The notes under the pieces: generated by a model
What the model saw: the letters and a program-made list of their open reading frames with translations, nothing else
Told to the model about the DNA's origin: nothing
Databases searched by the model: none
Shown here: positions 1-11,000 of the stretch, piece after piece
Layout: each line of letters begins with the position of its first letter
How positions within the stretch are numbered: position 1 is the first letter of the stretch
Assembly (NCBI GenBank): GCA_035582835.1
Contig: JAYKAV010002564.1
Span: 61,818 to 125,817 of the forward strand
Reading direction: 5' to 3'
DNA length: 64,000 bases
DNA from: Phoebastria nigripes
Lineage: Eukaryota; Chordata; Aves; Procellariiformes; Diomedeidae
Made by a program: the position numbers and the translations under genes

Positions 1-33
1 GCCGCGCACAGCCGCTCCGGTACGGCTCCGGTA

Positions 34-158
34 CCGCCCCCTGCCGGGAGCCACCCTCCCGCTTCGTTATGGCGCCCCCTGCCGGGCGCCGCCGGGCGCT
101 GCCGCCCGCCCCGCCCCACCCCGCCCCGCTTTGGCTCCGGTAGCGCGACCCCTGCCGG
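34..158 (-). promoter_or_regulatory. Three CTCF-like motifs in one orientation
   Basis: The core GCCCCCTGCCGG or a close variant occurs at 34-47, 71-85 and 143-158. Read on the minus strand it gives CCGGCAGGGGGCG, one base from the common vertebrate CTCF core CCAGCAGGGGGCG. The first and third copies share a preceding GGCTCCGGTA, so part of the array arose by duplication. Binding is inferred from motif resemblance only. Confidence 0.35.
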
Positions 159-199
159 CGGCCGGCGGTCAGGCTCCGGGGGTGCCCGGTCCGCGGTGA

Positions 200-960
200 C
201 GGCGGGGGCTCGGTTCGGGGTGTCCCAGTGGCCCCGGGGCGCCCGGTTTGGGGTCCCCGCTGGCCCCGGGAGCCCGCATGGGGGGCTCTGGGTGCCGGGT
301 GGGGCAGAGCACCCCGGGGGTCCATCCCAAACGCCCCCACCGCGCCCCCCGGCACCCCCGGGGCGCCTCCCAGCCCCGCTGCCCCGTCCCCTCCCGGGGG
401 AGCGCTGGGTGCCCCCGGGGGCAGGCGCGGGGTGGGGGGCGCGGGTACCCCCCCTGCCCGCCGGCCCTGCTCCCCCCGGCCGTGCTGGCCGCCCGCCGGG
501 GGTGAGGCGCTGCCCTCCTGCAAAATGCCCAAATATAGGCATTTCGCCCGCTTTTGGGAGCCGCAGCTCGGCCTCGCAGCCCGTGCCCATGGGAGGGGTC
601 CCCAAGCAGTGGGGAGCCCCCCCCGGGGGCCACCCTGCACCCCGAGTCCTGCCCCGGCGCAGTGGTGCCATCACCGTCGTGCCCCGCAGGCCTGGGGCAG
701 CCCCGGGGTGCCCAGTTCTGGGTGACCCCGGGGGTTTTGGGGTGTCCGCATGGCTCCAGGGTGCCCAGTTGTGGGTGTCTGGCAGCCGCAGGGTGCCCTG
801 TTTGGGCGGGTTCTGGGTGGGTGGGTGACCAGGGAGACCCGGGTTGGGGTGTCTGGGTGGCCCCAGGGTGCCCAGTTCAGGGTGGCCACATGGCTCCTGG
901 GTGCCCCGTTTGGGGTGGTCCCAGTGCGCCCAGTTCAGGTGGCCTCGTGGTGGGTGCCGG
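200..960. repeat. Degenerate GC-rich minisatellite
   Basis: Phrases of the type GGTGCCCAGTT...GGGTG...TGGCTCCAG recur with spacing of about 30-75 bases (for example near 707, 759, 795, 866, 899 and 928). Earlier related units with CCCGGTTTGGGGT lie near 217-300. The copies are diverged and unequal in length, so this is an old irregular array. It explains the overlapping long open frames in this stretch. Confidence 0.5.
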
Positions 961-1084
961 GAGAGGGGAGAGCTGCCCCAGGCTGGGGGGGGCCGAGCCC
1001 ATTTCCAAANAACCCCTGTGCCCCCCCCGCCGTGCCCCCGTCCCTGGGGACCCTGGGGTGCAGAGCCGTCCCCGAGGCGGGGGG

Positions 1085-1994
1085 AAGCGTTGGGTGAGCT
1101 TTATTGCGATGCAGTGGCCGCAGTCGTACAAATCGCGAACGAGGCTTCACGCCGGGAAGGCGCAGGGGGTTGGGCATCGCGCGGCCCCACAACCCGCTTT
1201 GGGGGCAGGCAGCGTCCCTGCCCGGCCCCGTGCCCGCGGGTGGAGCTGTGGGCAGGGCTGCCGGTGGCACTGGCAGCACAGGCAGCTGCTGTCACATGCC
1301 ACCCCCTTGCTTTTGTCCCCTGCTCCAGCCCCCCGCTCCACCTCCTGCCCCATCTCCCCACCGCCTCCATCTCCCCTCTCTCCCCAGCCGCTCCCTTCTC
1401 CAACCCCCCCGATTCCTCCCGACGTTGAGCCTGCACCCTGCGAGCCGGCACCCCACCGCTGTGCCTGCGCCCCATAACTCTCCCAGCCACCCGGAGACCC
1501 CGTGGGGAGGCAAGCCATGACGATGGTCTGGCTGTCCCCTGCCCCTCTGAAAAGCAAGGCTGGGAGGGTACCTCCGCTCGCCCCAGGCTGGACCACCTTG
1601 GGGACCCTGCCGGCAAGCTGTGATGGAGGGTGCCAAGCCCTTTCAGCGCGTTCCGAGGGGAGTTTCCCACAAGGACCGGCTCTGCAGACCCCTCCTCTAT
1701 CCTCGGCATCTCCAGGCGGCCAGACAGAGCGGGGCACGGTGCTGGCAAAAGAAAGAGCTTGAAGGCTTCACAACTGTAAAAATAATAAATACGTCTTCCT
1801 CCTGCACTGCATCGAACGACCGTGCTGGCCCTCCTCAGGCCCGGCCCTTCCTCCGTCCGTCCCAGAGAGATCGCTGCTCCTCAGCGTCGGTCACTGCAGG
1901 GTCCCAAAGGGCTTGTCATGGAAACAGTCACGAGGAAGGCGAGTGTCCTGGGGTCTGCCACGCCGGGCTGCGGGGGGAAAGCTGTTCCCGCTCC
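1085..1994 (-). other. LMOD1: LMOD1 3' untranslated region
   Basis: From the stop codon to a minus-strand AATAAA at 1100-1105 (TTTATT on the plus strand), about 0.9 kb. No other good minus-strand polyadenylation signal lies nearer the stop. The exact cleavage site is inferred. Confidence 0.6.
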
Positions 1995-2021
1995 CTACTG
2001 CAGCAGCTTCGGTACCTCCAC
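1995..2021 (-). CDS. LMOD1: LMOD1 coding exon 3 (last nine codons)
   Basis: VEVPKLLQ and a TAG stop, after a CTCTCGCAG acceptor (AG at 2023-2022). These are the conserved last residues of LMOD1 and supply the final V of the WH2 LKKV motif. The exon is too short for ORF prediction. I found it from the family C-terminus and the acceptor. Confidence 0.93.
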   Translation of the reverse strand: MEVPKLLQ

Positions 2022-5000
2022 CTGCGAGAGAAGACAACCCGTTACTGGGGGGAGCAGGGAGCAATGAAAGGGGATGCTGGAACAGCCCGGGGGCCCTATG
2101 CAGACCCGCCATGGTGGAGCTGGGCCCCTCTCTCTGTTGCTGCCAGGGATGCTCAGCGCTCCAGTGACATCTCTTCCTCTTGGCCAGGCTGGTTGTCCCC
2201 ACACTCCAGCTCGGGGGCAGCCCGGCCAGGACACAAACCATCTGAGGCGAGTGAGATGTTTCAAGGCATCATGCTGGGACCAGCGTTGGAGACCCAGCCT
2301 CTCCAACCACCCTCGGCTACCTCCCACGCCCAGGGGTGTGGGCTCAGCCATGCCAACGCGGCAGCAAGAGCTCGGTGAGCTGCTGCCCATGGGGACCTGC
2401 TGCCTGCATGCTCTTGACTGCACGGACACCGGTCCATGTTGGTGCGTGTGAGCCTCCCTCACTGCGGCTAAGCACCGCTCCTTTTCTGCATGGGGAGGTC
2501 CTGGATTTCCATCCCCTGGGGTTATAGGTTAAAGCTGGCTTCTTCCTTGTGTCCCAAACCCTGGAGCCAAACCAGACTGCTGGAATGAGGTGGATCTGTC
2601 CACCCCAGGGGTTCTGCCAAGGGATGGATCTGCCCCTTTCATGGTCTCTGCCAAGGGATGGATGTTCTCCTGTTGGATGCTCTGCCAAGGGATGGATCTG
2701 CTGACCCCATCTGCTCTGCAAGGGATGGTGCAAAAGGATGCCTCTGCCCACCCACGTGCTGGCAAAGGGACAGATCTGCCTCTGCCATATGCTCTGTGCC
2801 GGGATTGGGACCATGGACGCCCCACTCCGTACCCTGCGCTGGAGAAGGACAGCCCTCACCGCTCCACTACCCAAGTGACAACAGACGTGACCTCAGATCT
2901 CAGCCCATAGACTAACCCTGCGGGTGCTGCCTGGAGGCGGCCCTGCACTTGCCTTCTTGAGCTGTTTGAGGTTGCTGGAGCGGATGGCCGCCAGGAGCTG
3001 GTCCCGCGAATTCTTCTCCTGGACCGGCAGCGCCCGGTCTCCCAACTTCCTCTGCGTGGCCGGGGAGAGCGAGTTCCTCAGGTTCTCGTTGATCAGTGGT
3101 GGGGCGAGTGGAGGAGGAGGCGGGGGTGGCGCGGCAGGCGCCCCCCCTTTCTTGGGAGAGCTTTTGGGGGAAGCCTTGGGGGATGGCTGCGGGGATGGCT
3201 TGGGGGACCCCTTCGGCAGGGCTCCGGGCTTGGGCACCTCCAGGAGGTCTTTCTTCTCCCCACGCTCCTGTGCCAGTTTTTGCTCCTGGAGGCGTTTCTG
3301 CCTCTGTTTGTCCATGTTTCGGCTCAGCAGGTTGGTGACTGTCATGCGTGGTCCGGCCAGCTCGAAGTGGTAGCCCAGCTTCAGAAGCGTGGTGTTTTCC
3401 TTCAGGAGCTTAGCAATCTCCATCTCCGTCTTCCCCCCGCAGATGTGCCGCTGGTTGTGGAAACGCAGCTCTGTCAGTGTGTTGTTCTGCAGCAGCGCCC
3501 GGAAAATGGCCAGGATGCCCTTGCCCGTGATGTGGTTGGAGTCCAGGTTGATGCTCGTCAGCACCTTGTTGGACTTCAGCATGATGGCGATGGCGAAGGC
3601 CACGTGGTCATCGGCACGGGTGTTGGCTAAGGCAAACAGCTTGACCACGGTGTTGAACTCCAGGGCCTCGGTGAAGCGCACCAGGGTCTCGTTGTTGATG
3701 CAGTCCGAGTTGTTCACGTTCACTTCGGTGACCTCGGCATCGTTGTTCTTCACCTTCTCGATAAGCTCATCGAAAATGCTGGAGGCTTCGTCATCCTTGG
3801 CCTGATCCGGGGAGCTGCCGGTGGTGGGCTTGGAGGGGCTGCTCTCGGCTGCTGCCTTGGCCTTCTGTTTCTCTTCCACTGCCTTTTCTGCCTCTGGCTG
3901 GGATTTCTCCTTCTCGTCTGCCTTTGATTTTTTCAAAGCTGAACTCTTTTCCTCTTCTTTTTTATCCTTTTCTTTCTTATCTTCTCCCTTTGTGTCTTTT
4001 TCTGCCTCTTTCTTTGATCCTGAGCTCTTCTCTTCCTCCTTTTTGTCCTTCCCTGTGCCCTTCTTCAACGCAGAACCCTTTTCTTCTTCCTTTTTGTCCT
4101 TCCCTGTCTCCTTCTTTGCTGCTGAGACCTTCTCTTCTTCCTTTTTATCATTCCCTGCATCCTTCTTTAACACAGAGCCCTTTTCTTCCTCCTTTTTATA
4201 CTTCCCTGCATCCTTCTTTAATGCTGAGCCCTTTTCTTCCTCCTTTGTATCCTTCCCCGTGTCCTTCTTCAATGCTGAGCCTTTCTCTTCCTCCTTTTTG
4301 TCCTTCCCCATCAGCTTTTTCTCCATGGCCTTGACTTTGTTGTTGATAGCCTTCTCCTCTTTGGTCTTGGTCGCAGCCTCAGCTTTAACTTTTGGGTCTG
4401 TTTTCTGAGCACTTTCTTCCTTTTTAGAGTCTTTCCCCACTTTTGTATCTCGTTTCCGGGCCAGGTCTTTTGAAGGAGCTTCCTTTCCCTTTTCTTCTTC
4501 ATTCTTGGCTCCCTTATTCTTCTCGCTCAATCTGCTTTCCTAACAAGAGAAAAACACCAAGGCGTTACAGAGACAGATGCCTCCGACCTCCAGACTCGCC
4601 ACCCCAGTCTCATCATCACCAACTCTGGACCTTTGTCACACAGGAGCAGCCACAGGGCCCCACGGGGCAGCACCGCAGCCAGGGAAGATGCGCGGGAGGA
4701 TGCAGGACAGTCCGGTCTCAGGAAGGTCTTAGACTACGCCTATGAGGGATGAGCTGCCCTAAAACAGGCATTTATGATAGAAACCTGGTGAGAGCATTGT
4801 GCAGGGTCCCCAGGAGGCAATGGGGAGGTGCCGTGGGGGAGCACGAGGACAGCTAGCGCTGGTCCGTGCTGTGGCAGGGGACAGACCTGCAGCCAGGACT
4901 CTTCATGGGGGTAAGCGACCTGCTCCAAATCATGACGTGTTAGCCCTGAATACGGACCAGAGTCTCCTCCATCTCATCTGAGTGATTTACCACCACACAC

Positions 5001-8000
5001 TGCAGCCTGTGGTTGTGCTTTGGAAGAGGAAAGTTTAACCCAGCCGAGTTCCTGGGTCCAGGGGAGGGTTCAGCATCCGAGTGCCCCGAACGTAGGCAGA
5101 GCCTGCAGGACCCAGGCGTGCCCAGGTCCTGCTGCAGCTCTCCAAGGCATCTCTGCTCTCCTTCTGCCTCCAGTCCCTTCCCAAAGGGCTCCAGAGGTCT
5201 GCGGGATGCCCTCCTCCATCCCCAGTGAACAGACGATAACCTAACAAGTGGCAGGATGCATCTCCCTTAGCAGACTGTGCTGTTTGACCCCTTCCTATCG
5301 TACTTCCTACGAGTTATCCTCTTTTTAATCACCTTCTGTTATCCTCTTTTTAATCACCTTTTTAACCAGGGATGGATCTAGTGCCTATACTGTGAAGCCC
5401 AGGTGCTTTGCCAGCTTTCCTAAATGGTTTCCAGCTGGATGCTCTGCAGCTTTGCCTGGTCTAGAGCCCAACATGCTTCCCGTGCTGGCCTGGACGCGTG
5501 TGCAAGCAGGGGAGCGTCCACAGCTGGTGACACAGGTGACACTGCTGATGAAGCAGTCGCACCCAACCCTCTGAAATGGGCCTCCTTTTAACATGAGTTT
5601 GCATTTTTGAGCTCCCTGCAGAAAATCAAGGAAATGGGGACACAGCATTTATTGCTTTGTAATGCACGATGTTTTCCCAGCACATCTTCTTCCAGTGTCC
5701 AAAGGCATCATAGGAGCGAAGAGCTTAACTGGGGCGGTGTTGGGGAAGGATGCAGATTTTGCCGTGTGGGTTAAGCAAAGCGGTGTCACTGCAGCTGGCA
5801 CCCCCTTCCCCTGCCCCCAGGATCTCCCCGTCTCTCTGTGCCAAGAAGTCACGCAGCAGTGCCCTGGACCTCCTGAGTTTCTTCTTTTATCTCCAGGCCA
5901 GCCAAGATGCCCACTCGTTCCTTAGTGGGCTGGCAAGCATCAGTGCTTTTGTTTTGTCTGCTCCTTGTATATTCACTCTTCAAAAGCAATTTTTGCCTTT
6001 GCTTTTATGCCTATCATGATGCCACTGTTGTGTTCACAGGACTTCAATACGCAGGAGGAGCTTAGCCTGGCTTTCAGCTCTCCAACCTTCAGGCAGTGAT
6101 GACATCCTCCCTGCATGCAGAGGGATGCAACCCCAAGGCTTGCTGGCTATTTTCTTACAAACTACCTCTGGCAGCAAAGGATTTTCCTCTTTCCCTTCAT
6201 ACTTTAGGGCCATTTGATCATTTGCCTCTTGTCAGTTAAACCCCCTTTTCACATAATTTTTGGTACTTTTGTCAAGCACCTGAACCTCCCCCTTGGCACA
6301 GCCTGTCCTGTGCATTGCTGCTGACCACAACCAGCACCGGCAGCTCCAGGACACAACAAATGCCTCATTGCAGCCTTCACCCATGGCCGATGGGGCCGGG
6401 AAGAGTCTCCCATCAGCATCGTTTCGACATGTTCTGCTTCTGCAATCAAAGCCTTTGATGGCAGCTTGGTGCACACAGCCTTCCAGCCTGTTGGTTTTCT
6501 TATGGCACCAGATTTGCTTCCTCGTGTGCCTGGAGAGATGCAGGCACAGGACCAAGACTTTGTTACAGCAATGCAGTAAGATCAGGGCACCGGGGCAGGA
6601 TTCACCTCTCCAAACATCAGATACGAGACACCTCCACTCCCAACAGAGATCAGCCAATGCTATGAACAGATAACTGAAGACAGATGAACCCTGACATTGG
6701 GACCAAGTTTGCTGTGCAGGGGAGGATCCTACCGTAAAGTCTGGGTCTGGGTTTGGCAGTTTAAACCTCCTTCTCCCTGCTCTGCAGCCGGGGAGCATGC
6801 AGCTCCTGCCCCTCACGGCTGGCCTGGCTCTTCCTGGGTGCCTGGCTTTGGCAGCATGGCTTGGCTCTGCGTGTGAGCCGGCACCGTGGGGTTTCTGTCT
6901 GGAGATGAGCAGAGGGTGACGTGCTGAGACACTGCTAGTTGGGAGCCTGGCTGCAAAGCCATGGTTAGGTCAGGCTCTGATCTACAGCTGCAGGATTAGT
7001 CTGGGCATCCTCAGCTTGACCATAGTGATGCTGGCGACCTGACAGTGATGCTGGCTGCAGGAGGAAGAGGAAGCACCAAGGTGAGGGGGTGGCAGAGCAA
7101 ATGTCATCCTTGCTGGGGGGACTTTAGGACTTCAGGGAAAGGAGGAAGAAAGATGCTTCTGGGAGATGCAGCTGTGATGCATCTTTACGAGCTCCCTAGA
7201 CCCTCCCAGGGCTAAGGACAGCACCGTGGCTTCACCCAGTGCCTTGAACCCCCAAATCGGAGTCCAGAGACCCTGGTCTGCAGCCAGGGCTGGCCTCCTC
7301 CTCCAGACGATGCCCTGGCCGCAGTGTCTTCCCCAGCCCAGGCCCCAGTGGTGTCCGTGCCGGGGCAGAGTACGGCCCTGCCTTCCCAGCACACGGCACT
7401 GCTGGCCCTCGGGGACTGCTTTTTTGTGGACAGAACTGGCCTGGCTGTGAGCGGGGCAGCCGTGGGGACTGTTTGTACCTGGCGTATAAACAGATGCCAT
7501 CTGGGACGAGAGAGCTGTTTATTTAGTTAAGAGATTTCTTGGCTCCCCTGCATGGACCTAAACAGGCGACAGAAAGGCATATGCCAGATCCCTACAGACC
7601 CCGTCCACGCAGCCCCTCGCTGCTGCAAACCCCAAGGACCAGGGATGGGGCTCCCAGAGGTGCCCCGATGCCAGCACCCCCCTGTCCCAGGGGCTGCAGG
7701 GAGCCGGTGATGCCACCTCCTCTGGCACTGAGCCAGTGGCCCTTCTTACCAAGACGTGCCCTGTTCCCAGGGCTGGGATGGTGCAAGGATGCTCAGTGAC
7801 ATCCTGACGCACCTCAGTGAAGGAGGAACCACGTCTGCCCTGGCAGAAGGCTGGGCAGGGTGTGTGTGTGGGATGAGGACTCTGCTGCCTCGCTCTGTCC
7901 CCCCACCACCCATGCCCAACGGTGCCTTTCAAAGGTGTTTGGGGATGTTCCAGGTTGGAGGTTTCTTGCAGGTTCCTGCGAGAAGAGACAGTTGCCCCCC

Positions 8001-11000
8001 CAAGGCTCTGCAGCCCTTCCGTGTCCACAGGCTGAGCACTCCTCAAGTCAGAGCCAGCAGCCTCATCTCCACACCAAGCTCTCCAAAAAGTCGCCTTCCC
8101 AGCTTGAGCTCACACAACTTGACAGTGCGGAGCCCTGAGTCTCCCCTAAGCTGCCTGAGCCATCCAAGACCAAGCAGAGCAAAGGCTTTGGCCACGAATG
8201 AGCAAATCTTGAAGAAAGGGAGGAACACCCTGGAGAGGGCCTACATCTCCCATGCTCAGAGAAGGCAATGGATTTCTCCAAACAAGATGAAACTAGAGCA
8301 AAATAAGATGCATAGCAAATCCCTGCTTAGCAAAGCTGCTGTAGCAAGTGCTGGGAATGTCTTGTTATCACATCATTAGTGCTGTTCTCATTAAAGCTTC
8401 CAACCATGGATGTGTTGCCACATGTCCAGGTGCTGCGGCGTGGGGCAGGTCTGCGGGAAGGAGGGGACTGGAGCCAGAGAGCAGGACGTGGGAAAGGAGC
8501 TGGGGGAAAGGGAGCCAGCTGTGCCCCTGGGCAGGGGAAAAAGGGAAGGCAACGGATGTGCAGTGAGCGGCTGCGGGTGTGACTGCCACTGCAGGCAGCG
8601 TTTGCAGGATCACGTGCGTCCAGCAAATTTGGGATGCGCTGAAAGGATCCTGTCAAAGAGCTGCAAGTTATTGCAGAAAGTGTCGGCTGGTAGCAAGAGG
8701 TAAGAGGTGTTCAGGCTGTTTTATTTAATGCAGATGGGACAAGAGCTGTCTTGATCATGGCACCCCTGTCCCTGCTGGGGAAGGCCCCTGCAAGCACCTG
8801 GCTCCATCAGCAGCAGCAGAAGGGGAAGAATCAGGAGCAAAAACTTCCAGGCAAGAAATCAGATCTGTGTTTCTAAAACCAAGGGTCACTCTTACCCATC
8901 TGCCACTGCCTACACGAGACTCTCCATCGCTTGGTGGAGACTGGGGACATCTCTAAAGCCAGGTCAGAAGCTGCTCTTGGCCCTGCCCAAGGCCACACGT
9001 GTGCCCAGGAGGGAGCATGCCTTCGCACCCATCCCTGGGCTCTCGGTTTGTCCCACCACCCCGGCTCCACTGCAGGTGCCAGCCCCGGGTGGTGACACTG
9101 GCCCAAGCTCTCCTCACTGGTGACAGTGCAGAAGTCCTCACCTCCAGGCTGGAAATGAAGCACATTGCTCCAGCTCTTGGTGTGGCAGAGGAGCTGCATG
9201 GCAGGATGACGCAGAAGAAGAGAGAGAAGTGCATCCTTCCCCCTGGTCTTGAAACCCTGGCTGTCCCTGCAGCCACCAGCACACCTTCTCCTGCAGCCCA
9301 GGCCACCAGCCAGGCTGTCTCCATCTGCAGTGGCCAGTGCCAGCCCTGTACCCTCTCCATTGCCATCTTGAGTCCTGCCTGCTCGCTCGTCTCTGCTGCG
9401 CTGACATATTTACCTTGGATACCTAGAAACCAGTGCCGCTGCACCCCCTCCTGTGCCATTCCCTCTGCTGTGAGCACGATTATTAGGGGAATATTTTTAC
9501 ACAGCGTGTCAGACCTTTAAAAATAAGCCTAATGAAAACAGCCTGGTACTTGGCTGATTAATCACCAGTGTTTTGATGAACTGAAATGCCTTCCCGTTTC
9601 CTCTAAATAGACTAAAATGAGCATTGCCATTGCTTGTTAGCATTTGTAACCCTCAAACCCACTCAGATGTTTCCTTAAAAGGCAAAGGAGACTGGGAACT
9701 TCTTGCCTGGAATCTGAGCGTTCGCAGCACCGCTCCCGACGCTGAGCAAGGGATGGGGCTGGGGATGGAGCAGCCGGCCGAGCCGGGGATGGGTGGAAGC
9801 GGAGCAGAGCAGAGGGGCTGCTGCGGGTGGTGGGGATGTGATGGTGGAGTGAGGTTCTCGCCTCCTGCCCTGAAAGCCCCGCAGCTCGTTTTGGGGTAGA
9901 AAATTGCTGCTTGGGTGGTAGGTATCAATCTGGTTGTTTGCTCAGCATGGTGAATGAGAGCTGTCACCCTGCTGTGCCCACAAGCAGGTTTCTAAGTGAA
10001 AAGAGAACATGCTGGAGAGGAAAGGATGGGTTACCCAGGGACTTGCAAAACCTGTACCCAAGCTGGAGGGAAGATGGGTACTTTGTGGCCTGGCTGCTGC
10101 TGTTACATCGGTCCCTGGCAGAGGGGACATATGGAAATGCATTTGTAGAAGAAATGTTTTGTCTTTGGAAGGGGCTAGCTTTCACCAGCCTGCAGTTATT
10201 TTCAGAGGTATGTCCTGGGAAGAGTTCCTCATGGCCCAGATTACCAGGCTGAACACACTGCCCCACCACGCCGGCCATGTGCTCGGCTCAGCTAAAGAAC
10301 AAGATGTGAGGATGGAAACCTTGGGGGGCACATGCTGCTGAGCAGCTTTGTGTTGGCTCCGGGGAGCCNTGCCCCATCTGGGTTCAAGGAGGACTTGGCT
10401 GAAAGGGGGAAGCCAGAAGAGTCTAGGACGGCTCCTCCATGAGGGTCACTGCTAAACTGTCTGCAAAAGATCTCAGGGCCAAACCTGCACCTGCAGTTCA
10501 TGTTAAAATGGCTCCAGAAATAGTGAACTCAACCTGCAGGCTTGACACTGCCTTGGTCTCTAACGTCACCTGCAGCTCTGGTGGCCTCTGGAAGCCAACT
10601 GTGAGATATCATCCCCCAGCTGTGAGACATCACCCCCCAGCTGATATGAGAGCATCAAGAGCACAAGAGGGGAACCCTGAGCCAGGATCAGGCTCACCCC
10701 AACCATCAGCACTGCTGGAAAATCCGGGGTTAGCTCCAGCGTGGCTGATGGCTCCAGCTGCTGCTCACTGTGGATGGCAATGGGGACATGGGCTTCACAC
10801 ACACCCGAGCAGAGGGGCACGGTCGTCGCCTGCATGCAGCTATGGGGACGTCTGTTTTTTGAGCAATATAAGGGGAAAACATGGAGCAAAGTGAGAGGCA
10901 AGTGTCGGCACCTTCAGAAACTGCCTGCACGTGGAAATTGCACCTATTTAGCTAAGTCAGTTGAGCTGCATGTCTGCTTGTAGGCACAAGTCTTGTGCCT

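Larger units (their letters stand above)
1..1090. other. GC-rich intergenic DNA at left edge
   Basis: Very GC-rich and CpG-rich at the far left, then G-rich repetitive DNA up to the LMOD1 polyadenylation signal. Long open frames exist on both strands but their translations are Pro/Gly/Ala/Arg-rich, overlap each other in several frames and resemble no family, so I call no gene. The first 200 bases could be the edge of a CpG-island promoter of a gene outside the window. The human neighbour on this side is SHISA4, but no SHISA exon is recognisable here. Confidence 0.6.

Noticed and set aside
1..1000. SHISA4 as the left-hand neighbour of LMOD1
   Set aside because: Expected from human order, but no exon with the SHISA cysteine pattern is visible, so not annotated.
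196..1477. Long overlapping open frames on both strands in the first 1.5 kb
   Set aside because: They arise from stop-poor GC-rich repetitive DNA and the LMOD1 3' UTR. Translations are low-complexity and match no family. Several overlap the same bases in different frames.
3821..4408. 195-codon plus-strand frame rich in Phe/Ser
   Set aside because: It is the antisense shadow of the LMOD1 Lys/Glu repeat exon.
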